DNA of 64,000 nt from Chamaelirium japonicum (GCA_947650365.1 CANTAL010000023.1:1061501-1125500); one strand, 5' to 3'. Counted from the first letter of the stretch, positions 31,733-44,163 are shown. Numbers and translations are program-made. Notes: generated by a model not told the origin, from the letters alone.

Positions 31733-34201
31733 ATGGCGAGGACTAAACATCAAGGTCAACCAGAAGGAAGTAACACTCAACAACAAGTTCATCCTGAGAC
31801 TCGATCAATGAGTCAAAGGCTCAACTTCGGATAGCCCCTTGCTGTCCCCGAGATGGGGGTTCGTTCAGGGAGTGGAAGATCCGTCGATCGACCGATCATC
31901 CACCCCGCTCGACAATCAATTGGGCAGACAGCCCCCACTCCCGCTGAAGATCCTCCATCGACTTACCAGATCTCTGCAATCGACTTCCAACTGCTCCAAT
32001 TGGCGAAGCAGAACGCCACCCTCACCGCTGAGAGGGATGCTCTGAAGAAGGTAGCATCCGAAGCTGGAATTGCTATTCCGATCCTCTCCACAAGTGAGAG
32101 GGTTGATCTTCCTCGACATTCAATTCACTCCGAACAACGGAGGTCAATGGGCACTGCTGCCCTCGAGAGGATTCAACGCGACCCAACTCCCTCTGCTGCT
32201 CCTTGGAAGCAGAGTGTTTGGGATCGCCTTGATGACGAGTCTTCCCAATCGTCTTCTGGCCGCAACTGCGACAGGAAGGCACCATCAAATCTCAATGCAC
32301 CAAGGAGGCACCAAATGAAAAGCGCTCCTTCAAAGAGTCGAGTTTCCCCTTCCATCCCACTTCAGCGTGGGCTTAGATCGGATCTACGATATCGACTTCA
32401 ACCGGCAGATACTTCGATGCCTGATCAAGACCTTGCGATCTTGCCTCTTGATCCACCTTTAGGTCGAGGACATGGTCGCAGGGATGGCTATTCTTCTGCC
32501 GGGCCTCTACATCGAAGTCTTTTTGAGACAATATTTCCAAGGGGATGGAGAACTCCTATCCTCCCCAAATTCAACTGCGTTCGAGGAGATCCTACTCTCC
32601 ACATTCTCGCATTCAAGCAAGCTTTAACGCCGCATGAAGAAGAAAACAACGTGCTCTGCCGCACCTTCGCAGGAAGTCTCGATGAGCCGTCGCTCGACTG
32701 GTATCATAATCTCCGAGCTGGGTCTATCACCCAGTTCGATGTTTTGGCTAAACTTTTTGTGCAGCACTATCAGCTCAATCTGAAGCCCGAGAAGAAGCTG
32801 GACTCTCTCTATCGGCTAAGGATGGGTGCTGACGAGACTCTCTGAAGTTTCACTAGGAGGTTTCGCAACGAGCACGCTGCCCTCTCTGGAAGACATCTGG
32901 ATGATGAAGCCATCATGTTGGCTTTCCAGAATGCTCTCCGCTTCGATCTGCACATCTACAACGACTTCATCCGCAATCCCCCTCCTTCTCTTGGAGCTAT
33001 GTTTGATCGAATCCAAAGAGAGATCGAGGTCGAAGACGATCAAGTTGCTCGGAAAGGGCGAGAAACTAAGAGAAGGCCTGCTGAAAGAGAAGCTCCTAAG
33101 TATGCTGCAAAGGCTCACAACGCTGAGGTAGCAGCCCCTCCGGCCAACAAAAGATCAAAGAATGATGGGCGTCGATCTCCAACGAAGACCACTTTCACCG
33201 AGTGGAATATGCCGGTCGAACAGATACTCGACCGCATTCAACATGAAGAGTTCGTTCGGAGGCCCAATCCTCTTCAGCCAAACTCGAAATTTACAGCTGA
33301 TAAAACAGTGTATTGCGACTTCCACCGAAGTCACGGCCACGCCACCGATCGGTGTTTTCGGTTGAAGTTCCATCTTGAAGACCTATTGCGAGAAGGCCAT
33401 CTTCAAGAGTTCGTCAAAGGCGGACACGATCAACGCCGATCCTCTGCAAAGGGGAAAGAAGTGTGTTGGGTACATCAAATCTCCTCCAACCGGCAACCAA
33501 TCTCTGTGAAAGCCAATGTCTTTGGCATTCACGGATCATTACACAATCAATCAATAACCGGGAAAGAAGTGGATCGACAAGTTCGACGCATCTTCCATGT
33601 TCGCGCTGCAGCAAACAAGGAAGACACTTGGATCGAGAAGCCCATCGAGGGTTTGGCTTGGCCCTCTATCGTCTTCAATGACGCAGATCTTCAAGGAGTT
33701 CACACTCCACATCGAGACCCCCTTGTCTTGAAACTCCTCATCGATGGAAGCACTGTCAATCGGATCCTCATCGACACCGGAAGCTCCATCGATATTATGT
33801 TCTCAGACTGCTTCAAACGTCTGGGACATAAGTATCAAAGCCTCGACGTCGTCCCGACCGTGATCACTGGCTTCAACGGCGAACAAAGCATCACGGTGGG
33901 CGAGTCCAGATTTACCATCGACCTCAGCCGAGAGACTCGAGTCTCGGTGAGGTTTGCAATCGTCGAAGGAATGTCTAGCTACAACGCCATTCTGGGGCGA
34001 CCATTCCTCCACCAGATCAATGCCATCTCCTCCTCTTATCATCAACTACTCAAGTTTGCAACAGGAGAAGGCATCGTCTGCATTCGAGGTGATCAACAAG
34101 CTGGAAGGCCTTGTGAGGCTGCTGCCGCTAAAACAGATCGAAAAATCAACATTGCTCCTCCAAAGCGGCCACGAGATGAAGCTGGTCCCTCTTCCAAATA
34201 G
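31733..34201 (+). pseudogene. gag: Copy A gag-protease with two premature stops
   Basis: Same start (MARTKHQG) and end (AGPSSK-TAG) as B. Codon 34 is TAG (31832-31834) where B has CAG. TGA at 32843-32845 replaces CGA at the start of the Gag-domain motif (ADETL-R-SFTRRF). The open pieces 31853-32845 and 32915-34201 are in the same frame. Zinc-knuckle-like YCDFHRSHGHATDRC and protease ILIDTGSS are intact in the last piece. Both stops are C-to-T changes. Confidence 0.92.
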
Positions 34202-34207
34202 CAATCA
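34199..34207 (+). promoter_or_regulatory. Copy A gag/pol UAG with readthrough-type context
   Basis: AAA TAG CAA TCA, identical to E1 and B; the frame downstream continues into RT without a stop (52 codons from TAG to the first Met of the RT ORF). Confidence 0.65.
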
Positions 34208-37200
34208 AAGGAGATTCCGCTGACCGAACCTCCACCAATCGAATGGGAAGCATCACCTTCAATAGAAGAAATCATCCCGATCAACATAGGCAGCGGAGAT
34301 CTCCCTCGACAAACTTTTATTGGTACCGGTCTTAGCGACACAGAAGCGCAAGACATGGTATCCTTCCTCAAGTCCAATATCGACGTCTTCGCATGGTGCT
34401 TCGAAGACATGCCTGGGATCAATCCAGAGGACGCTTGTCATCGACTTGCGATCAAGGAAGAAATGAAGCCTGTCAAGCAAAAGCCAGGCACCATCCGACC
34501 AGAGCTGCAAGTTGCTGTTCAAGAAGAAATCACCAAGCTACTCGCAGCAGGTTTTATCCGTGAAGTAGAGTATCCTACTTGGATCTCTAACATTGTTGCT
34601 GTTCCAAAGAAGAATGGGAAAGTCAGAGTCTGCATCGACTTCACCAACCTCAACAAGGCTTGCCCCAAAGATCCATTCCTCATGCCAAGGATCGATAGAC
34701 TCGTTGATGCCACTGCTGGCCATGAGCTATTGTCTTTCATGGATGGGTATTCTGGATATAATCAAATTCCACTTCATCCAGACGATCAAGAGAAAACTTG
34801 CTTCGTGACTAGCCGAGGTCTCTACTGCTACAATGTAATGTCGTTCGGCCTCAAAAATGCTGGATCTACCTATCAAAGGCTAGTCACCAAGATGTTCGAA
34901 AACCAGATCGGTCGCAACGTCGAAGTCTACGTCGATGATCTCCTCACCAAGAGCCCCGTGCGAAGCAAGCATCTTTCTGATCTGGAGGAAACCTTTCAAG
35001 TTCTTCGAAAATATCGTATGAGGCTCAATCCAGCCAAGTGTGCCTTCGGTGTTCAATCTGGCAAATTCCTGGGTCATCTTGTGACCAGGAGGGGTATTGA
35101 AGCCAATCCCGATCAAATTCGAGCTATCCTCGACATGCCATCACCTACTAATCGAAAAGAAGTTCAACATCTCACTGGGAGGTTAGCAGCACTCAATCGA
35201 TTCATCTCAAAGTCGGCCACTCTTCGACAAACTACGAAAGGCGGATACTTCAGGGTGGAGTTCAACTTGTGAAGAAGCTTTTCAAAGCATCAAGAAATAT
35301 CTGGTGCAAGCTCCTATTCTGACTGCTCCACTTCCAAAAGAAGACTTGTGGCTCTACCTCGCCGTGACCGATCAAGCAATCAGCGCGGTCCTGGTCAGTA
35401 AGAGAGAAGGTGTTGAACATCCAGTCTATTATATCAGCCACACTCTTCTTCCAGCGGAAACTCGCTACTCAAAAACTGAGAAGGTCATCCTGGCCTTGCT
35501 CACTGCGTCGCGTCGTCTCCAACCATACTTCGTCTCTCACCAGATCACTGTCATTTTAGAACACTCGCTCAAAGATATCATTGACAAAGCTGGTCGAGCT
35601 GGTCGAATGACCAAATGGGTGATCGAAATGAGCTCCCTGGGGATTCAGTTCGAATCTCGCACTTCTATCAAAGGCCAAGCTATTGCTGATTTTCTAGCTG
35701 ATTTTCCAGTTGAAGACCCCATCACTTGGGAAGAAGATGTCGACATGCGCTTGGAAGATGAGGACAATACTCCGATCAATCTTGCAACAAAAATTGATCC
35801 AAATCTCAAAGCTACTGCTACAACTCCTCCATGGAAGCTTTATACTGATGGAGCTTCAAGTTCGATCGGTTCGGGAACTGGGATAGTCTTAATATCCCCC
35901 GAACTTGATCATCTCCAGAAGGCCACTCTCCTTGGGTTTAATGCCACCAACAACGAAGCTGAATACGAAGCACTCATTTCCGGACTCGAAATGGCAGAAT
36001 CTCTGGGGGTAGATCGAATTATCGTCTACAGCGACTCCCAGTTGATCATAAGGCAAATCAATGGGGAGTACACCGCTCGAGAAGAAAGAATGCAACTCTA
36101 CTTGGCCTTAGTACGACGTCTTCAACAACGTTTTACTGGCGCTAAATTCATTCAAATCCCCAGAGCAGAGAACCGAGAAGCAGATGCCTTAGCCAATGCT
36201 GCCTCAGTTCTTGGAGACTCAATCGGAGGAAGGCAAATACAGATCGATTATCAAGAAGTGCCCAAGACCACCCCCGATCAACAGATCCTTACTACTACAA
36301 AAGGATCTGGGGGTGGAGATCAGCTTGAAGACTGGAGACGATCAATTTTCGACTACTTCAAGCATGGCAAAATGCCTGAAGATCCAAATCAAGCCCGAAG
36401 AGTTCAAAGGAAGCTCCCATGCTACATTCTACAAGGAGAAGATCTATACTTCAAATCTCACAACGGGATGTTGCTCAAGTGCCTTGGTCCCGAGCAAGCA
36501 CAAGCAATCCTGATTGATATCCACTCTGGAGCTTGTGGAAATCATTCGGGAGGAAGATCTCTTGAAGCCAAGACGAAACTGCAAGGGTACTACTGGCCGA
36601 CAATGGCAAGGGATGCTCAACAAGTTCAAAGATGCGAGCCTTGCCAACGGCATGCTCAAGCTATCCATCTCCCTGCAGATGAACTTCATCAACTGTCAAG
36701 TCCCTGGCCTTTCCATCAATGGGGGTTAGATTTCTTAGGCCCTTTCCCTCCGACTCCGAGCAAGAAAAAATATCTATTGCTGGCTACCGATTATTTCACC
36801 AAATGGGTTGAAGCTGTGCCCCTCTTCCGAGAGACTGACGACGAAGTGATCAAATTCATTCGGCACAACATCTTCTCAAGGTTCGGCACACCTCAAGTTC
36901 TTGTTGCTGACAATGGAGCTCAATTTGACTCCGACAAATTCCGAGAGTTCTGTCTGAACAATGGTATCAAGCTATTCTATTCAACTCCGAGGTACCCTCA
37001 ATGCAATGGCCAAGCAGAAGCCTCCAATAGAGCTATTCTTGGTATACTCAAGAAGAAACTCAACGACAAGAAAGGATTGTGGGAACAGGTCCTACCTGAA
37101 GTTCTTTGGGGGTATCGCACAACTCCGAGAAGATCAACAGGGTTCTCACCCTTCCGTCTAACATATGGATCGGAAGCAGTACTCCCAACAGAAAACATAT

Positions 37201-37565
37201 CAAGTACTCTGAAGACCAAGGCAGTTGAAGGAGGAATCAACGAAGAACTTCGAATCAATGATCTAGACTTCTCAGAAGAACTACGAGATCAAGCCTCCCT
37301 TCGTGTGGCCAAATATCAACAGAAGATCAAACGAGCATATGATGAGAAAGTCCACAAGAGACAATTTCCGGTGGGCAGTCTAGTTCTCAGAGCAGTCTTC
37401 TACAACACCAAAGAGCACAGCAGTGGGAAGCTTGCTCCCAACTGGGAAGGTCCATACATTGTTGAATCAGTAGGAGGCAAAGGTTCTTACAGATTGATCT
37501 CGCCAGAAGGAGATAGATTGCCTCGAGCTTGGAATTCTAGACACCTCAAGTTGTTCTATCCGTAA
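34202..37565 (+). pseudogene. pol: Copy A pol with a 14-bp deletion
   Basis: RT with YVDD at 34928-34939 reads openly to about 35214. There 14 bases present in B and E1 are missing, shifting the frame (TGA at 35270-35272). From about 35280 the correct frame resumes and is open to the stop at 37565 through RNase H, the integrase DDE core and the GPYIV end. One codon (Val) is also missing before the integrase CEPC motif. A lone lesion thus breaks pol between the RT thumb and RNase H. Confidence 0.9.
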
Positions 37566-38173
37566 TGTAAATTCTGTGATAAATAAAGTTCTCTTTCAAG
37601 CGTTCAAATATGCAAGTGTTCAGTTTTTCAATTCAAGTTCTGAAGCAGATTCAAGTTATCCGTATTCAAATTACCAGGTCTTTTAACAAGTTTGGGAGTT
37701 AGAGTTGCGACTCAACCCCTTACTAGCAAATGTTAAAAACTGATCATATTCAAGTTACCAAGTCTTTTAACAAGTTTGGGTGTTAGAGTCGCGACTCAAC
37801 CCCTTACTGGCAAATGTTAAACTGACTTTCAAATTTCAAATATTCAATTTCAATCAATTTCTACATCGTTTAACGGGTTTGGGTGCTTGAGTTGCGACTC
37901 AACCCCTCACATTCAAGTGTTATACGAATTCAAGTTTAATTTTCAAAGTTACTATAAGTTTGGGTAATTGAGTTGCGACTCGACCCCTTACATTCAAAAG
38001 ATTGTATCTATTCTAATGCTATTAAGATCATGATAGTCAAAGGCATTCAACTCAAGAGACATCCAATTTTCAAACACCAAGAGAATCTTCTATTATCAAA
38101 ATATGTCAGATACAAGAGTGAGCTGCTACATTTCAAAAGTTTACAAGTACAACAACGAAGAAGGAGAAAAGTC
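37566..38173 (+). promoter_or_regulatory. Convergent 3' region of copy A with four palindromic repeats
   Basis: AATAAA at 37582-37587, 17 bp after the pol stop. GAGTTGCGACTC at 37702-37713, 37889-37900 and 37970-37981, and the perfect palindrome GAGTCGCGACTC at 37786-37797, each preceded by (A)AGTTTGGG. Separates pol from the antisense gene; no ORF. Confidence 0.6.
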
Positions 38174-40940
38174 TCAAGGCTTGGCCACGCTCTTCGCATG
38201 CGACTTCTCCCCCTCAGATCCAGGACGAGCTTTGCTCGCCACTGATGCCTTAGAGGATCGGACACTGGCAACATGGACCCTGAGCGCTTCTGCTGCCTTC
38301 TCAGCTGTTTCTCTGTAGCTCTGGCATTCACTCCGCATGTGCTCCAGCTCCTTCTTGTGGGTCTCATCCTTTGCTGCTGAAGTAGCAATTTGAGCCTCCA
38401 GCTCCTTTATTTTGGCCACGCGGTCGAAACCCAAGTTCTCGATCCTGAAGAATCGAGTCTTCAATTCTTCAAGCTCGTGACCCCGAGCTTCATAACCATT
38501 CTGCCAGCCCTTGCTCTCCAACTTTTCCTTGCGAAGGGCCTCGGTCTTGGCCTTTAAAGCCTCTTTCTTTGATTTCAGAGACTCCTTCAGCTGATCTCTC
38601 TCAGCGCTTACAGCCTCCAGTGCAGCAGTCAAACAAGATATTTCAGCTGAAGCTTCTTTCGCCCCTGCCTTCATGGAAAGCTTGGTCGCGATATTCAAAA
38701 CTGCCGAGTTCTGCACAAGAACAAAAGAGTTAGAATTATTATGAAGATACAACTCAGATGATCGATCGAGCAGATGCACCTACCACCAGATCTAGTCTGT
38801 CAAAAGCTTCATCCAGAGTAGCCCCCGGGAGGTTGCAGAGTTTCCTGATCACAGCAGTGGGGTGGTTGATGTCAACGTCACCCAAACTTTTCATCATCGG
38901 AGTTGAGCCAACAGGTGCACCTGCAATCAATGGGAGACCAAAGTGTTAGATTATTTTCGAGCTTCAAAGACAAGACATTCAAGGCAAGTTAGAGCGATTA
39001 CCTGAGGCCTCAACCCTCGGCTCCTTACCCTTCTGGCGATCGGAGCCACCCTGAGGAGTCGATTTCTCCTGAATAGGGGTTGGCGCTGGTTGAGGTTGAG
39101 GAGCCCCATCACCCACTCGACTTCCCATCTCCAAATGAGTAGGGGGAGAAGCATTCCTAGGAGGTGAGGCTCTCCCTTCCTCTTGTGACCCACCTGGCTG
39201 GATGAGTCCCGCCACCATGGCTTCCACCTCCTTAGCCAGAGAGCGAGAAGCGGGTGTGGGTTGCTCAACTTCCACACCCCCGCTCGTTGTCGCTCCTTCA
39301 ATGCGAAGAGCTTCAGGATGAATTTGATCAAGGGGCGTGGGGTTGCTTCCAACCCCACCACTCCTCGATAATTTTATTTTGAGGCGCATCGGCCTCTTCA
39401 AATCGTCGAACCGATAGGTGGGAACCGCCTTTGGGCCATCACCTTCTGTGTCGAGAACTTCTTCCATTTGACGGGCTTTAACCTCGTCAATGGGAATAGG
39501 AATTGAGTCTTCTCCTGTTGCACCACCAGTGGGGGTGGGAGGAATTTCTTCCTCACCACCCCCATTCTCGCCATCTCCACCAGAGGGGGTGGAAGACAGA
39601 TCGTCCTCGCCGTCCCCGTCCTCGTCTTCGTCATTACCACTATTGTCGTGGCTGACATTCTCAGTTTCTTCGTCTTCCTCAACGCTCCCCTTCTTTTCTT
39701 CTTCTTCATCTTCATTCTTCTTCCCTTGGTCTTCATCTCCCTTTTTCTTGCTAAAGGTTTTTCTCTTCTTCTTCGCTGGGCCTCTTTGTATCACCAGCTT
39801 CTCATCCACTGTAGGCAATTGGCGCCTTGCCGTATAGATTTTCTTCTCGGCCCGAACCTTCCGGATAATCTTACCCGTATAAGGGTCTTCCTCATAGTCA
39901 GAATATAGGACTTCATTGTCCTTATATCTATCCTTTGATCGGTGGAGGAGATTGGCCTTGCCATATCTCACAGGACAGTTGGAGAACTGTTTCCACGACC
40001 TGGTTCCACAGGTCAACTCGAGAAATAAATTATCGATAGCTCCAGCCCTCTCGGACGTCCAGGCGAAGATGCCCCCCTCGCAGTACATCTTCACAGCATC
40101 GTGCACGCTGTCTCGGGGGGTGTCGGGCACTGAGATGTGTGTCCATGCACCAGAAACAGAAATGGGCCAATCTGTGTACAATTTGTCTGAAGGGACCGTA
40201 TCAGTTAGCGGGCGCAGCGGTGACACACCGGTCAAATTGTAGAATGGGCTGTCCCTTCTATAAGCCCATCGATAGTGGAAGAAAAAATATCCTAACTCGA
40301 TCCGGGCAACTTCTCCTTCTGGGATGCGGGAGTAGCACGCCTTCAAGTCTTCCTGGAAATCTGACTCTACGCGGCAGAATGCGTAGATAATTCTCCAAGC
40401 GTTCCCAGTGACCTGACCCGGGCAGAGGCCGGAAGTGTTCAGTAGCCTTGCCGCGAAGGGTGGCAACGGGAGACGCAGACCGCAGTTGAGTTGGCCGATG
40501 GTCACAATGGTTCCCATGACCTTCTCGTTACTGGCGTAGCTGGTGAAGACGGTCTTCTTGTCGATACCAAAAGCAGTCTGGATGCTAGGGAGTGAAGGCT
40601 GCGCCGACTTCCCTTCTGTGAAATAAGAGAGCAATGTTTGCCACTTCTTCCTTTTCGAATCTGTGAACTCACCGCCGGTATTATACATATACTCCGTTTC
40701 CTCATATAGAGGCATGAGAGGGCCCAGAACAAATTTTACTTTAGGGATGAACTCTGGCCTTGATGGCGCCGAGGCAAACCCTACTCCTTGGTGTCTTTTA
40801 CCCAGCTGTCCAAGTTCGACAAGCGCAGCCTTGCCCTTGCCACGGCCGCCCTTTGGAGAGGATGGAACCTCAACAATCTCCTTCCCCTTCCTCTTCGAAG
40901 GGACCCCGCCTGACTTCTTCGAACTGCCAGAGGAAGCCAT
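38174..40940 (-). CDS. Copy A antisense gene, 3 exons, intact (870 aa)
   Basis: Exons 40940-39002, 38920-38784 and 38710-38174, with GT-AG introns of 81 and 73 bp at the same places as in E1. The joined frame has no stop. It starts MASSGSSKKSG; an in-frame extension to 41072 is ignored because E1 lacks it and it would run into the promoter. Same layout as E1: N-terminal gypsy-type transposon domain, AKKKRK motif, Glu/Asp-rich tract, EEEIPPTPT repeats, then a coiled coil rich in KKEALKAK-like heptads in exon 3. It lies tail to tail with pol A. Function unknown. That it is open here while gag and pol of the same copy are broken is notable. Confidence 0.8.
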
Positions 40941-41044
40941 TTGACCGATCAAACAAAAACAGAGAACAAGAGGTCGAGAGCAACAGAGTCTAAACTTCGA
41001 AAAATTTTGGAAGCGTGAGGCGAAACGACAGCCGGTGAAGTCTT

Positions 41045-41130
41045 TTGTACCCAGGGTAAAATAGGTGCGCAAATCGAGAAGACACGTGTCTTCACTGTAT
41101 CAAATCACGTGTTTTTGTAGGTACACGTGG
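41045..41130 (-). promoter_or_regulatory. Putative promoter of copy A antisense gene (three CACGTG)
   Basis: CACGTG at 41083-41088, 41106-41111 and 41124-41129. At the place of E1's TATATAAG this copy reads TACAAAAG (minus strand, near 41045-41052), so the TATA box is weaker or lost. Confidence 0.5.
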
Positions 41131-41359
41131 CATCCATCCGTAGCAAGCGCAAAATCAGGCGAACCGTTGGACCAGACGAAACGTCGGACCTACCGGTCCA
41201 CGTGAACCAACGGTCCAAGCAAGCCACCGGTCTGAGTAAACCGGACCGCCGGTTCAAAGCCACATTCAAACCAACCAAAGATTCAAAACAGGAAGGATCA
41301 AGCTCCATCAATGTTCGAAACTCTGCCAAAAGATCGAAGAACAAAGCAGTAAAACTTCT

Positions 41360-41476
41360 CTGAAGGGCAGATTCAAAAATTTGAATTAATCAGTCAAATT
41401 TCTACTGGATCTGGCAAAAAACCAAGGTTTTTTGCCGATCACTCGAACCTTGACCGGATAATTTTTGACCGATCAC
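41360..41476 (+). repeat. Remnant of the 119-bp array at the A/B junction
   Basis: About one array unit (CTACTGGATCTGGCAAAAAA ... TTTTTGACCGATC) followed directly by CACTCGAACCTT, which also occurs within a unit. The remaining array, PPT and 5' part of the LTR are missing. Confidence 0.8.
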
Positions 41477-41539
41477 TCGAACCTTCAATTGACTGGTGCT
41501 GCGAGAATCTTCGGGTCGGCACGAAGATTTTCCCCCACA
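41477..41539 (+). repeat. 63-bp stump of the central LTR
   Basis: Identical in layout to the last 63 bp of the left LTR (31515-31577), ending CCCCCACA before PBS B. The break lies at TCGAACCTT, which is shared by the array unit and the LTR, as expected for a microhomology-mediated deletion. Confidence 0.85.
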
Positions 41540-41542
41540 GTT

Positions 41543-41559
41543 TGGCGCCGTCTGTGGGA
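41543..41559 (+). other. PBS of copy B
   Basis: TGGCGCCGTCTGTGGGA, unmutated, three bases after the LTR stump. Confidence 0.78.
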
Positions 41560-41694
41560 TCCGATCAAAAAGACCAACTCTCCGCTACTACTTGATCGGT
41601 CGAACCTACAACCGATCTTGATAGTCAAACTTCCTCGCCCTCTCGGTTGATCAGACAACTGAACGGCAATCTCGTTGCACCTTTCGCTCTCTGA

Positions 41695-44163
41695 ATGGCG
41701 AGGACTAAACATCAAGGTCAACCAGAAGGAAGTAACACTCAACAACAAGTTCGTCCTGAGACTCGATCAATGAGTCAAAGGCTCAACTTCGGACAGCCCC
41801 TTGCTGTCCCCGAGATGGGGGTTCGTTCAGGGAGTGGAAGATCCGTCGATCGACCGATCATCCACCCCGCTCGACAATCAATTGGGCAGATAGCCCCCAC
41901 TCCCGCTGAAGATCCTCCATCGACTTACCAGATCTCTGCAATCGACTTCCAACTGCTCCAATTGGCGAAGCAGAACGCCACCCTCACCGCTGAGAGGGAT
42001 GCTCTGAAGAAGGTAGCATCCGAAGCTGGAATTGCTATTCCGATCCTCTCCACAAGTGAGAGGGTTGATCTTCCTCGACATTCAATTCACTCCGAACAAC
42101 GGAGGTCAATGGGCACTGCTGCCCTCGAGAGGATTCAACGCGACCCAACTCCCTCTGCTGCTCCTTGGAAGCAGAGTGTTTGGGATCGCCTTGATGACGA
42201 GTCTTCCCAATCGTCTTCTGGCCGCAACTGCGACAGGAAGGCACCATCAAATCTCAATGCACCAAGGAGGCACCAAATGAAAAGCGCTCCTTCAAAGAGT
42301 CGAGTTTCCCCTTCCATCCCACTTCAGCGTGGGCTTAGATCGGATCTACGACATCGACTTCAACCGGCAGATACTTCGATGCCTGATCAAGACCTTGCGA
42401 TCTTGCCTCTTGATCTACCTTTAGGTCGAGGACATGGTCGCAGGGATGGCTATTCTTCTGCCGGGCCTCTACATCGAAGTCTTTTTGAGACAACATTTCC
42501 AAGGGGATGGAGAACTCCTGTCCTCCCCAAATTCAACTGCGTTCGAGGAGATCCTACTCTCCACATTCTCGCATTCAAGCAAGCTTTAACGCCGCATGAA
42601 GAAGAAAACAGCGTGCTCTGCCGCACCTTTGCAGGAAGTCTCGATGAGCCGTCGCTCGACTGGTATCATAATCTCCGAGCTGGGTCTATCACCCAGTTCG
42701 ATGTTTTGGCTAAACTTTTTGTGCAGCACTATCAGCTCAATCTGAAGCCCAAGAAGAAGCTGGACTCTCTCTATCGGCTAAGGATGGGTGCTGACGAGAC
42801 TCTCCGAAGTTTCACTAGGAGGTTTCGCAACGAGCACGCTGCCCTCTCTGGAAGACATCTGGATGATGAAGCCATCATATTGGCTTTCCAGAATGCTCTC
42901 CGCTTCGATCTGCACATCTACAACGACTTCATCCGCAATCCCCCTCCTTCTCTTGGAGCTATGTTTGATCGAATCCAAAGAGAGATCGAGGTCGAAGACG
43001 ATCAAGTTGCTCGGAAAGGGCGAGAAACTAAGAGAAGGCCTGCTGAAAGAGAAGCTCCTAAGTATGCTGCAAAGGCTCACAACGCTGAGGTAGCAGCCCC
43101 TCCGGCCAACAAAAGATCAAAGAATAATGGGCGTCGATCTCCAACGAAGACCACTTTCACCGAGTGGAATATGCCGGTCGAACAGATACTCGACCGCATT
43201 CAACATGAAGAGTTCGTTCGGAGGCCCAATCCTCTTCAGCCAAACTCGAAATTTACAGCTGATAAAACAGTGTATTGCGACTTCCACCGAAGTCACGGCC
43301 ACGCCACCGATCGGTGTTTTCGGTTGAAGTTCCATCTTGAAGACCTATTGCGAGAAGGCCATCTTCAAGAGTTCGTCAAAGGCGGACACGATCAACGCCG
43401 ATCCTCTGCAAAGGGGAAAGAAGTGTGTTGGGTACATCAAATCTCCTCCAACCGGCAACCAATCTCTGTGAAAGCCAATGTCTTTGGCATTCACGGATCA
43501 TTACACAATCAATCAATAACCGGGAAAGAAGTGGATCGACAAGTTCGACGCATCTTCCATGTTCGCGCTGCAGCAAACAAGGAAGACACTTGGATCGAGA
43601 AGCCCATCGAGGGTTTAGCTTGGCCCTCTATCGTCTTCAATGACGCAGATCTTCAAGGAGTTCACACTCCACATCGAGACCCTCTTGTCTTGAAACTCCT
43701 CATCGATGGAAGCACTGTCAATCGGATCCTCATCGACACCGGAAGCTCCATCGACATTATGTTCTCAGACTGCTTCAAACGTCTGGGACATAAGTATCAA
43801 AGCCTCGACGTCGTCCCGACCGTGATCACTGGCTTCAACGGCGAACAAAGCATCACGGTGGGCGAGTCCAGATTTACCATCGACCTCAGCCGAGAGACTC
43901 GAGTCTCGGTGAGGTTTGCAATCGTCGAAGGAATGTCTAGCTACAACGCCATTCTGGGGCGACCATTCCTCTACCAGATCAATGCCATCTCTTCCTCTTA
44001 TCATCAACTACTCAAGTTTGCAACAGGAGAAGGCATCGTCTGCATTCGAGGTGATCAACAAGCTGGAAGGTCTTGTGAGGCTGCTGCCGCTAAAACAGAT
44101 CGAAAAATCAACATTGCTCCTCCAAAGCGGCCACGAGATGAAGCTGGTCCCTCTTCCAAATAG
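41695..44163 (+). CDS. gag: Copy B gag-protease, intact (822 aa)
   Basis: The only uninterrupted gag-PR in the window, and the reference for the other two. Residues 1-240 are Gln/Ser/Pro-rich. A retrotransposon Gag domain covers roughly 260-430 (FTRRFRNEHAALSGRHLDDE near 372). A basic stretch is followed by a C-FH-GH-C zinc-knuckle-like motif near 527. An aspartic protease has ILIDTGSS with Asp near 681 and ILGRPFL near 755. It ends PSSK-TAG. The start is the first ATG after the 135-bp leader and is shared by all three copies. Translation probably starts here on the LTR transcript, but copy B has no full LTR directly upstream, so its own expression is doubtful. Confidence 0.9.
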   Translation: MARTKHQGQPEGSNTQQQVRPETRSMSQRLNFGQPLAVPEMGVRSGSGRSVDRPIIHPARQSIGQIAPTPAEDPPSTYQISAIDFQLLQLAKQNATLTAERDALKKVASEAGIAIPILSTSERVDLPRHSIHSEQRRSMGTAALERIQRDPTPSAAPWKQSVWDRLDDESSQSSSGRNCDRKAPSNLNAPRRHQMKSAPSKSRVSPSIPLQRGLRSDLRHRLQPADTSMPDQDLAILPLDLPLGRGHGRRDGYSSAGPLHRSLFETTFPRGWRTPVLPKFNCVRGDPTLHILAFKQALTPHEEENSVLCRTFAGSLDEPSLDWYHNLRAGSITQFDVLAKLFVQHYQLNLKPKKKLDSLYRLRMGADETLRSFTRRFRNEHAALSGRHLDDEAIILAFQNALRFDLHIYNDFIRNPPPSLGAMFDRIQREIEVEDDQVARKGRETKRRPAEREAPKYAAKAHNAEVAAPPANKRSKNNGRRSPTKTTFTEWNMPVEQILDRIQHEEFVRRPNPLQPNSKFTADKTVYCDFHRSHGHATDRCFRLKFHLEDLLREGHLQEFVKGGHDQRRSSAKGKEVCWVHQISSNRQPISVKANVFGIHGSLHNQSITGKEVDRQVRRIFHVRAAANKEDTWIEKPIEGLAWPSIVFNDADLQGVHTPHRDPLVLKLLIDGSTVNRILIDTGSSIDIMFSDCFKRLGHKYQSLDVVPTVITGFNGEQSITVGESRFTIDLSRETRVSVRFAIVEGMSSYNAILGRPFLYQINAISSSYHQLLKFATGEGIVCIRGDQQAGRSCEAAAAKTDRKINIAPPKRPRDEAGPSSK

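Noticed and set aside
34519..35116. ORFs antisense to RT and other pol/gag regions (also 44481-45078, 12864-13887)
   Set aside because: Mirror frames of a strongly biased coding sequence; no splice or promoter support, unlike the antisense gene downstream of pol.
40941..41072. N-terminal extension of the copy A antisense protein to 41072 (and to 51048 in B)
   Set aside because: E1 has no comparable extension and the region overlaps the promoter-like part; the shared MASSGSS start was preferred.
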